Source: Oikopleura dioica (Eukaryota; Chordata; Appendicularia; Copelata; Oikopleuridae). Taken from it: a stretch of DNA of 64,000 nucleotides. The position numbers and the translations under genes are program-made. The notes under the pieces are model-generated. The model ran no database searches. It worked only from the letters and a program-made list of their open reading frames with translations, and was not told the DNA's origin. The stretch covers positions 8,006,501-8,070,500 of the forward strand of contig OU015568.1 in the NCBI GenBank assembly GCA_907165135.1, given 5' to 3'. Shown here in pieces: positions 20,270 through 29,454 of this stretch (within the stretch, counting starts at the first letter, position 1; each line of letters starts with the position of its first letter).

Positions 20270-21670
20270 TTACTTTCGTCCTCGATTAAGGAGTCCCCAT
20301 CTGTTTGGTCGTTTCTTTTGTTTCTTTTTTGGCTTTTCCTCTTCTTCTTCCTCGACAAAGTCATTGCCGAATCCAAGGCCAGTATCCATCAACATTCCGT
20401 TGTTGTTACAGGAACCGTCCTTCACGTATCGAATAGAAAAGTCATTTGCACAAGATGCACTTTGGAGGAAGCTGAGATTGGTGTATTCTATGCCATCACT
20501 ACCGCAGACGATTCTCATGTCACGAGTTTGGAATTTCGGGCAGCATCCGCCAGGGTGGACAACTTCGATAGGGATGTTTTGCTCGCATGCAGCTTTGTCC
20601 ATCAAGCATGAGTTGGTGTAGGTTACTCCATCTGAGCCGCAGACTTCACTTCTGAAAGTTCCACAGCTAGGGCACAATTTAGGGATTCCAACATCCATTT
20701 GCATGCCATTGTCTTCTTCTTCTTCTTCCTCTTCCTCTTCGGCTTCACATGGACCTTGTGAGACGATTCTCCAAGTTTGAGCAGATTGATCATATGTATC
20801 GGCGCTATTGTCTTGAGCCTCGCACTTGGCCCAGAGGAAAACGATATCGTTTGCGTACTCTTCGCCGTTGCTAGCACAGACAGGAGCGTACATTCGATGT
20901 GGTGGATTTAGACGAGTGATCTTCTCATCTTGGAAGCAAGCAGTGACTTCCATAGCGCACTCGTTACTGTATCTGTTTCCGTCGGAGCCGCAGACCGGGT
21001 CGAAGATAGCAGGACAGGCTTTTTCGCAACGTTGAGCACGGGTAAACGCACACGCACCATCAGTAGCTTCCCAATCGCGTGCGTTCTTGTCTCCCTCTCG
21101 TTGAGCGTCGCATTTGGCCAGGACAAACATGTCTCGATTGCCATAAGTGACACCGCCGTGGCAGACTTGATCAAGCATTCTATTGGCGCCGACTTGCTCG
21201 CGTACATCACTGCCGTTTAGGCAATTCTGGAGTCTCATCTGACACTCATTGTCATAGAGAACGCCATTGTCGCCGCAGACGGGATCGTAAATACGAGGAC
21301 AGTAAATGCGGCACTCTGGCTCTTCTGGCTCCTCGATTTCTTCCTCTTCTTCCTCTTCGCCGACGTCTAGGAGCATTTCGTTGACGGAACAGTCCGTGCC
21401 CCGTCGGAGAAACTCGAGGTCTTTGTTTCCGTAGCAGTATTCCGATTTGAAGATGCAGGGGTTCGCTCTGTACTTGCCGTCAGTACCACAGATTGGGTCC
21501 CAGTAGAGTTCCGTGCACAAGTTTTTCTTCAAGTAGTTGGTGCAGTCAAGCTCCTCCATTGGCTGCGTCTCGAGGTCGAAGTCTGGCTCCTTAATTGTAG
21601 GTCTGACGATGTAGCTCTCGAAGTCCCATCTTGCAGTCGCCGTTGCAACAAAAGCAGCAAAAGTTTTCAT
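20270..21670 (-). CDS. Secreted multi-Kazal protein with polyglutamate linkers
   Basis: Probably a secreted serine-protease-inhibitor-like or extracellular protein. It has a single exon of 466 aa. I chose the ATG at 21670 because MKTFAAFVATATA then reads as a signal peptide; an upstream in-frame ATG at 21778 adds 36 residues without one. Kazal-type modules are evident: DPICGTDGKY, DPVCGDNGVLYDNEC, DPVCGSDGNRYSNEC, SEVCGSDGVTYTNSC and RIVCGSDGIEY. They alternate with degenerate modules lacking several Cys (APVCASNGEEYAND...WAKCEAQ). Linkers are runs of Glu. The C-terminus is very basic (KPKKKQKKR). A TATTTAA box lies about 75 bp upstream of the ATG, and a CRE cluster lies at 21859-21955. Confidence 0.85.
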   Translation of the reverse strand: MKTFAAFVATATARWDFESYIVRPTIKEPDFDLETQPMEELDCTNYLKKNLCTELYWDPICGTDGKYRANPCIFKSEYCYGNKDLEFLRRGTDCSVNEMLLDVGEEEEEEEIEEPEEPECRIYCPRIYDPVCGDNGVLYDNECQMRLQNCLNGSDVREQVGANRMLDQVCHGGVTYGNRDMFVLAKCDAQREGDKNARDWEATDGACAFTRAQRCEKACPAIFDPVCGSDGNRYSNECAMEVTACFQDEKITRLNPPHRMYAPVCASNGEEYANDIVFLWAKCEAQDNSADTYDQSAQTWRIVSQGPCEAEEEEEEEEEDNGMQMDVGIPKLCPSCGTFRSEVCGSDGVTYTNSCLMDKAACEQNIPIEVVHPGGCCPKFQTRDMRIVCGSDGIEYTNLSFLQSASCANDFSIRYVKDGSCNNNGMLMDTGLGFGNDFVEEEEEEKPKKKQKKRPNRWGLLNRGRK

Positions 21671-21858
21671 TTTTTGTATTTGATTTGAATCCTCGTTTAG
21701 TTTTCTAACTAGGGATTGATGTGCTGGAGGAGAGCTGGAGCTGGTTAAATAGCAAGAGAGCCCTATGCCAGCGGGCACGTTCGCCTCGCTGACACCACCA
21801 GTTCTAACGCTCCACCACCATGAGAAACTATGACTAGGACCATCAGCAGATGCATTCG

Positions 21859-21955
21859 TGACGTCAGATGTACGAAACGTCAGAATTTTACGTCACATTA
21901 TTAAAACGTCACAAATTCCCTAGGCAATCATCCCAACCGGTCCGCTCTGACGTCA
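21859..21955. promoter_or_regulatory. CRE/ATF site cluster
   Basis: Two perfect TGACGTCA palindromes (21859-21866 and 21948-21955), with three more ACGTCA half sites between them, all within 97 bp. They lie 190-285 bp upstream of the Kazal gene start and about 200 bp upstream of the divergent BTB-like gene. bZIP (CREB/ATF) control of either gene is inferred. Confidence 0.6.
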
Positions 21956-22161
21956 TGTTCTTCTGAGTATAAGAATAACTTTAAGGACAGGTAACCTGTG
22001 AAAAAATAAACTTCAAGCTAGAATTCAAGATTAGTGTTAGCACCTTGCTGCAGGTGTTGAGATAGACCTTGTTTATGGTCCTACGTCGCTAAAAACGAGT
22101 TCAAATTCAAAATAATTCCTGTCTTGGAATTTAATCTTGGAAAGAGGTTCACAGTAGAAGA

Positions 22162-22784
22162 ATGGAGAGTCTCTTAAACTTTTCCTGGAGATTACCGGAG
22201 GAGATTAAAGAAGATTACTTGAGTGGAAAGTTGAACAGTATTTACTTTGTTTCAGCAGGTACAGCTTCTTGATCATTTTCTCTTGGAAACAAATGACTAG
22301 ATGAGACGAGAAAAATTGGCCTTGGTCCTTACTACCCGCCGTTATTCTGTCAATACACCAGAAAGTGGGTTGAATCTGGAAGAAGATTACGTTTCAGATC
22401 CCCTTTTCTTTTCCGATAAAATATGATTACCTTTGTGGATCCTTTTGAAGTCATGTTATATTCAAGAACTTCTCGTACGAAATTGTCAAGGCTTACGCCG
22501 ATTACCTCCACGAGATCGATATTAAATGTAAGTAAAGAGAGTAATTGTTCTTGCGATACATTATTTTCTGATCGCATTTTCCATCTTGTGATAAAGTTAA
22601 TTGATTCAATTTGATGAAATTCAAACCTGACATAGAATATCAATCTAATACTGTTATAGTGAAGTGTCTGAACGATTGGGTTCAAATGTTAGAGTTCGCC
22701 TGCTATATCGGACGAAAGGATCTTTTGGATAAAGCATTGGCTCATTTGTGCGAAGTTCAGGAAGGGTTCAAAATTTCGGCCTAA
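22162..22784 (+). CDS. Small BTB/POZ-like protein
   Basis: Exons 22162-22258, 22301-22364, 22451-22527 and 22660-22784 close to 120 aa. The sequence from NHVIFKNFSYEIVKAYADYLHEIDIK to LEFACYIGRKDLLDKALAHLCEV fits the second half of a BTB fold (hydrophobic sheet, FxxxLxYLY-like helix, then the LxxAxxxGxxxLxxxAxxxL helices). The first half is short and poorly matched, and I see no kelch, BACK or RCC1 region. It may be a minimal BTB protein or a partial gene model. Introns are 42, 86 and 132 nt. An SPRY gene follows on the same strand, and the pair could be functionally linked, as BTB and SPRY domains often serve in ubiquitin ligases. Confidence 0.5.
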
Positions 22785-22994
22785 ATCTACAATTAGAGAA
22801 AGTGTTTTTGAATTTATAAAAGCCGAAGCTCGATAGAAGATCAGCAGTTTATTCCGCTTTGGCAATCATGAACGTTTTAGAAGCAACCAACCATCGGTTT
22901 TGAAAACATTATTCTAAAACCAGTCAGTCATATACGCAATAAGCGAGTCCGAGAGCTTGTATTACGGCTGACACTTGACTTCGAAATAATAGAA

Positions 22995-23941
22995 ATGGCA
23001 TCCGAAGTAAACCGTAAGAAAAACTTCTTGCTCCGTCTTATCTAGCTTTCAGAGCTGCTGAACAACATCGAAGACCTAAAAAGCAGGTTCATTAATTGCA
23101 AATAATCAATTAACCGTGATTATTTCAACATAATTAATTACTCTCTATCAGTCTCTGACGGTGTTTACATGAGCGAGAAGGACAATATCATGGGAATCAT
23201 TGGTAATTAATTGTTAAACATCATCACCGTTAATTTTTCCGATAAGCGAGGACGCTGCGCCACAGAAAAGAAGAAGTCGACAAGTCAGCAATACGAAACG
23301 ACATCTTTAATCGCTTTTCGGCATTGAAAAGAATGGATAGGCCTACAATGCGTAAGCCGCTTCAAAAATATTTCGAACTGATTTTCAGATCAATGGGATC
23401 CCGCAAACTCCTCGAGGGAACTTTTAAACTTCGACCCGAACGACCCAGGTCACATCTGGCAAGAAGACCAAAAAGGATGGAAATATGCAGTTTCAAAGCT
23501 TGGCCACACGAAGAACATACAGTTTTGGCACACTGAGTTTATCGATTCTAGTTATCCGAAGATTCCTACGCTTTCACTTGGAATCTGCACTCTGCCTTTT
23601 GACTCGGATGTTCAAACGAGAGGCATTTATAACTGCAATTCTATTTGGGTTTATACAGGTACTCTCTGAAAAAAGAAGAAAAATAAGCATTTTCAGCCCA
23701 CAATGGAATGTGCTACCACAAGGGAAAATCGACTAAACTGGATACATTCACGATAGGCGACATCGTCACGCTCAAACTTGATCTCACAAATCGTAAGCTG
23801 CTCATTTCACTCAATGGAGGACTCTTTCGGGAGGGATTCTCCTGCCTGCCCCGTAACGAAACTTTCTATGCATTTGCCAGCCTTTCGGATACCAAGGGTA
23901 ATCGAACCGACGAGATACGTATTGTCCGATACCCGAGATAA
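22995..23941 (+). CDS. SPRY (B30.2-like) domain protein
   Basis: The C-terminal two thirds is an SPRY domain used for protein recognition: QWDPANSSRELLNF, GWKYAVSKLGHTKNIQFW, PTLSLGICTLPFD, SIWVYT, HNGMCYHKGK, FTIGDIVTLKLDLTNRKL, FSLNGG-like SLNGGLFREGF, and FYAFASLSD. The exons from about 23249 splice with short introns. Upstream, a short helical segment includes EKDNIMGII joined to an Arg/Lys-rich stretch. The first junctions (22995 to about 23150) do not close unambiguously, so the N-terminus is tentative. No RING or B-box is visible. AATAAA follows the stop within 10 nt. Confidence 0.75.
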
Positions 23942-24117
23942 TTTAATAAATGCCGCAAATTAAAAATTCCTAAAACGCTCTTTTATCTGCCCGCGTCACT
24001 GATAATAGAAACCATCAAACGGAGATTGAACTATATGTTTTTGATATATTATGTACAGTATAAAAAGGAATTCGACGCCAGGCTATTGGAGATATTGGAG
24101 AATAAAATTAAGGCGGT

Positions 24118-27100
24118 TTATATACAAAGTGGCGGTTTCACATCGGGAATGCCGGTCGTTTGGTCTGGAATGGCAGCTGGTGGAAGCGCGGCGGCCATAG
24201 CTCCGCCGCCAAGTGGAGATGAGCCGGATGATCCAGGGGAAGAACCGGAGATTGAGTTGAAGCTGTCCAGAGTTCCGTGCTTCATCTAAAATTTCAGTCA
24301 GCGAAAAATGAATTACTTTGGATTTCGACGCGTCTTATTGATATCGAAATCGTCAACTAATCAAAACTCTTGGTACTTACATAATCATTAGGGATCGGAG
24401 TCGAGTACATCTGGTTGATGGCTGCCGCTTGTGGTCCAAAAAGACTACCGTGAGGAATCGCTGGGTAATTCATTCCTCCAGCATTCGGCCAGAAGTAATT
24501 GCTGCCCCAGTGATTGCCGAAGCTAAATCTATCATTATTTTTAGCAGAGCACAAATTTTTCTAGGACTTACGAGTTGAGTGGGTATTTTGGGGCGTCTTC
24601 TGGCTTCTTTGTGCGCTTTCGTTTTCGCTGAGTAAGGGGAGCATCTGGTCGGGCGAGTTCTAGCGGTCGGTGGCGCTAAAAGGGAGTTTTAACTTTTCGA
24701 TTGATGTATAAATCGGAATCAGAGTGCGCGGAATCAAATCTTTGGACGTAACTGGACTGAATTGGTGATGGCGGAAGCCTCAGTACCGATACGGTGACAT
24801 GTTTGCCCAGACAACTCAAACACTTTTGCTAATTTTCCGGCCCTAGTCGACACTCGATGGCGACCACTCATCATTCAAAAGTCAAAGGTCGCAAACTCAA
24901 AGAACTTCTATCGATGCTTGTTTAAAAATATTTAGCAAAGAGTAAACCTGGGAGTAACTGACGGGCCTTGTCAGAACGGAGACAAATGGCGGGGTAACTG
25001 TTACGTTACTGTAAAGAAAGTTTACTTACCCCGTGGAGCGACCAGTAAAGTGTGCAAGCGTTGCATCCGAGCTGTCCCTCGATCTCTGGTCGGCTTCTGT
25101 CGATGGAAACGGAAGGCTTCTTCTTTTGGATGGTCTTTTTGACCTCCTCGGCAGTCTTGAACTTTCTCCAAAGGCTCGTTGTCGTCGTTTGGCAATTCGG
25201 GCACTTCTTGTTTTGCTTCTCGCGCTTGTTCCGCGAGTTAGTCAGCAGCGATGGGTGGCCCGTTGAACCGACTGAGCTTGCTTCCCAGGTGCGTGGCGAA
25301 CATGCTGGGCACAGCATATTTCCAGTCTTCGGATCAGGCTTGCCAGTCTCGCGGACAAATGAATTTCCGCACGCGGGGCATTCCTCCTTGTCTCCAGATC
25401 GTCCTTGAGCTGAAAATATATTTAGCTTTATTCAAAAACGTAGGAATTTAAAAATTCCAGAAGATACGAAAAAGGCATTTGCGTCCATTTTCCATTTATT
25501 AACGAGTGTATAAAATTTATTTTACGCTTGGTGACATTTCTATCCCGGGCGTGGCGAGGCCTGTAGCTCAGGATAATCAGGGGCGATACCAAGTTCCGAT
25601 ATCTAACATTAGGGCCGCCGATAACGGCAGCTTTCCTCACTTTACTTAGATAGGTGATAAGGGAACAAGAGATCAGCATTGAGTAGCACTGAGCTCCGGA
25701 CGGAGCGGATTAACTTGTGTGTGCCCAATCGAGCGATAAGGGGTAGGCACGCGAGTTGGGCACGCGAATACAGACCCATCAATCAAAAAACTCTTATCAA
25801 AGCCGAGAGTGACAGATTCGACGTTTTTGGAAAAGAGATTTGAAAAATACAAAATTTAACAATCCGAGGTTACGAATCGCGAAAATTGTAACATCGAAAA
25901 ACCGCATGAGAATTCCGCTTTACATAATTTTAATTTGATTTATCGGCCTGTCCCACTAAGGTGTTAGAATGGTCGTAATGATAAAATCGAAACTGTAGCG
26001 CAAATGGTAAGTTTGATAAGCGATAAATCCCTTGGCAGGAGCTCTTGGCCCGTCGGAGAGCGCGAATTTTACGAACACTTCCGGCGTCGCTAAATTTGGC
26101 ACTATAATTCAGCGCATGTTGGTGCACTCGTCGCCAGTTGCGACCGTGCACCCTCCGCGGTCGTCCGTTTACGACATCCGGAAACGCGTGGTTTTTAACC
26201 CCTTATCGCGAGCATGGCCACTAGAACTCGATATCCGAATCTACATTTCTGGGAGCTCTCACACCGCAAGATCATCAAATGAAACACAGACAGACAATTA
26301 AAATCATGTCTAAGTGATCCGGGACGCATTTTCACATGAGAGTCATCATGAATACCGTAAGCTACTACTAGTTGGCGCCTCATAACTGTATTTATAAGTT
26401 AAAAGTAGCGGGCTTATTTGCGCAGTTCCATGAAAGCTTCCTGTACCTGGGCGCCACTTCCGGAAATTTTTCGATTTCAAAAAAGTCTCCCCAGGCCCCA
26501 CCAAAACGTCGGAGTCTTTACTGTCAATATTTATCAAAAATGTCAATCAAAGGCTGTTTACTATGCGTCGCCAATTGATGAGTGACCTTGAGCAAGCTCA
26601 AAATGCAAAAACTTTTTACCCCACGGGCGCATGTGCCCAAAAATAGGGACTCAAACAGGCGTATTTATAAACAAATCAAATGTGTGTGAGCGCGTGTGCC
26701 CAAATTCGAAAAAAATGTCAGGGGCAAGTTTGGGCACCTTGACACATGCAGTCACATTAGCATTGAAACAACAATGAGTTTTTGTGTAAATGCTTCCTCG
26801 AAAAGCAAATTCCGTCTTTGAGAAAACATGAAAGCTTTGTTTTTCCTCCATGATTTCAATGAAACAAGCAATTTTATACAGAAAAGTGAGCATATTTAGT
26901 CACCAGCTTGTAAAATATGAAATTTTTCATAGTGCAAATTTTCATTATTCCTTCACTACATGAGCCGGAAACCACTTTTAAATGTCAGTTCGCGATACTG
27001 TCGCTCTAAAGATGATCCGCGCGGACTGACTGGCGGGACTTGTAAATCCGCTCGGTACCAGAAAAGCGGCAGTATCAAAGAAAGTTTTGGTTTTACCGCA

Positions 27101-28313
27101 GATGCTCTTATAAAACTCTTACCTGACAGTGCTCCGATATCCTGTGGATAAGCAGCTGGGAAGGAGTAAGACTGAGAAGTGAAGACATTGTCCTGAAAAT
27201 TGGTTAAAACAAAAATTTACTTTTCCACCAAAAGAACTGTATTTATTTGCTCTGGTCTTACCTGGGAAGTAGGAAACTGGGGGTTCCACTGATGGGGAAA
27301 CGCATAGTGCGAAAATGAGTTGTAGAGATTGTGTTGATGATGTCCGTTCGGGAACATTTTGTCCACAGCGAAGTTCTCTGAAAGAGAATAAATCTCTAAT
27401 ATAATTTTTGATTTTCACGATTTTAGCGATAGAAAAAACGGTTACTGTTAGCCCACGGTGCTTGTTTGATGGCCAGATGCGCTAATCAAAATGATAAGGG
27501 ATCCTCGTCCTTTTGTTATTTAGCTTCTTACTGGAGTGCGTAAGAGAGGGTGACGGGAAAAATCGTTAGTTTCAACGTACCTATTTGTTCGATCTTGGTG
27601 GCAGCTGATAAGTCGAGTTCTGCGTGATTGCTGTGACTGGGGATGAGTTCGAGATCAGGCGGAGCGACGGTTTGCGGCGGTTGTTGTCGGGAAGGCTCCT
27701 CAGTGGGTGGGATAAGAGTCTCGTATGCAGTAAAGGACGTTTCCGCCGATGTTCTCTCCTAGAAGTAGCGATTGGAACTCTGATTGGAAGTGATTTAATG
27801 TGAGCAAGTGCGCCATCGCGAATTCGCGCGAGCGTGCCTCTGTGTGCCCAACTTGCGCTCGCGATGTTATCCCATTGACAAACACGCTCAGGGAATAAGG
27901 GGCGATACCTGTTTTATCTCGGACTCGTCTCTCATGATGACGCTCGTATCTCTACTCAATTATCTCTATCTCGCGCTTGCGGGCAAGATAGGCTACGTGT
28001 GGGACCAGAACTTTCGTGCCTCCAGGTTTTTTTCGCCGACGCGCTGGCGCCAACCTCCGAGAGGGTCGAGGGAGGGGGCTTATCACCTACCTACATTCCA
28101 ACGCGCACTCACTCATTCTCACAATCTGGTTGAAAAAAGGAGAAAACTTCAACCAACCCGGCCGAAATTCTTTTTCAATGTTCTTTCTCACACGAGCCAT
28201 CGATGATTCAACTGACCCGGGCTTACCTCATGTGGGAAACTGTATTTGGCAACTTTTGCCACTGGCGGTCCATAGTCGTCCAACTCAGGTGAAGGTACCT
28301 CGAGGGAAGGCAT
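24118..28313 (-). CDS. GATA-type zinc-finger transcription factor
   Basis: A nuclear DNA-binding factor recognising WGATAR. Eight exons (28313-28227, 27719-27581, 27377-27262, 27192-27123, 25409-25030, 24675-24572, 24528-24381, 24285-24118) close exactly to 403 aa. The N-terminal activation-type region is rich in P, S, H, Q and Y. The first finger is CPACGNSF...MLCPAC (CX2C-X19-CX2C). The second is CPNCQTTTTSLWRKF...LGCNACTLYWSLHG, with 42 residues between the Cys pairs instead of the usual 17. It is followed by the basic tail RHRPLELARPDAPLTQRKRKR, as in GATA 1-6. The C-terminus is Ser/Gly/Pro-rich. Introns of 1.7 kb (25410-27122), 0.5 kb and 0.35 kb carry many GATAAG sites and a repeated GTGCCCAA motif, so autoregulation is possible. 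Confidence 0.88.
25410..27122 (-). other. Long GATA-gene intron, probable regulatory DNA
   Basis: A 1.7-kb intron, unusually long for this region. It contains several TGATAAG/CGATAAG sites (about 25655, 25733, 26011) and five of the six GTGCCCAA copies of the gene. A 12-bp inverted pair GCGATAAGGGGT occurs at about 25733, with its complement at about 26203. No convincing coding frame was found. Confidence 0.5.
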
Positions 28314-29454
28314 TTTTATTTATCTCGGCGATGATATGAGGTTATCAGGTTTTCAGCTTCTATTTGAGGGAGATATAAATAGATGGCGCTATTTTGTGCT
28401 CTGCGCTACATTAGGATATCTCTCAGCCTTGCGGGTAATTAGCCTGTCACCACGATCTCCTGCTGATACATAATGATACCCAGTGCGTCGCTTTTCTTTC
28501 GATTTGAAGGTGATGAAAGACAGACAAATATCTACCCATTTTCACAAAAGACGAGAAAACATAATTCTCGCAAGATATGAAGATCCCCTTCTATGTACTC
28601 TTCCTTGATTTCAATATTTGCCCGGCTCATTTTTATCAAATTGGAAGCGACTTTTAAACGAGGATAAGATTTTTGTGCAAGGAACAAAAAGAAACAGTCA
28701 TTTCTTCACCGGGAGAGATTGGACTTTTTACGTTGCGGAAAACGCGTGGCGGGGCCGAGATTACGAGGTGACACTATCAGCCTCATGATGTTTAATTTTG
28801 ACTTGTGTGGCGCCTATGAGATGGATGGGTGGATGCAAGAATTGATGGAATGAAAATGAAGTTTTGCCATTCTGCTTCCGCCTGTCAAAAAGAAATAACA
28901 GATAACAACTTCAACGAAAAAAAATCAGCTATCATATTTATAAAACAACAATAGAGACTCATCATTTGACTTCCACATCTATTCAGCAGGTTACAACAGC
29001 AATACAAATTTGCGCTTTCAAAACTGATGTGCTAAGCATAATCCAAAGACTGTAGCTATGCCGTTTATATAAAATTATGAAAGTTCTGAAGAGCCGCTTG
29101 AGTAACCTCCCTTCTTCGCCGTTTTCTGATAAGACTTCAAAGGGGACCGTTTATCGAAATTGCCAAGGCAATGATCCGATGTTATCAATTTACTTGTGGC
29201 CGAAAATTTACGAAGCTATCGCTTTCAACAATTTGAGGACTTTTACTTTGTTTATTCAGTTGTGATACGCGCAGTCAAGAATATAGTGAAAGTGGCATAA
29301 ATGATTTATCGCCTTGATAAATATCACTTTCCCGCAGAGCCGTGATAAAATGAAGAGGTACCTGGATTCTGGTAGTTACCGAATGATTCTCCTGCGTCAG
29401 GAAATTGTCTTTTTCAGTTAAAAATAGAATGAAAAAGTGCCTTCGTGGAATTAA
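28314..29454. other. Intergenic, GATA upstream region
   Basis: About 1.1 kb between the GATA start and the 3' end of the aminopeptidase gene. I see AT-rich stretches and short open frames only. Probable GATA promoter sequence lies just above 28313. Confidence 0.4.

Noticed and set aside
21671-21778. Upstream start for the Kazal gene (36 extra residues)
   Set aside because: The extension has no signal peptide and overlaps the TATA-like box; the ATG at 21670 starts a clear signal peptide.
24026-24289. Plus-strand open frame of 87 codons
   Set aside because: It is the antisense of the last GATA exon (24118-24285), which splices in frame and reads as a Ser/Gly/Pro-rich terminus.
25080-25170. 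47-nt GT..AG stretch inside the second GATA finger as an intron
   Set aside because: Its removal shifts the frame and destroys the second Cys pair, whereas the unspliced frame is open through the finger.
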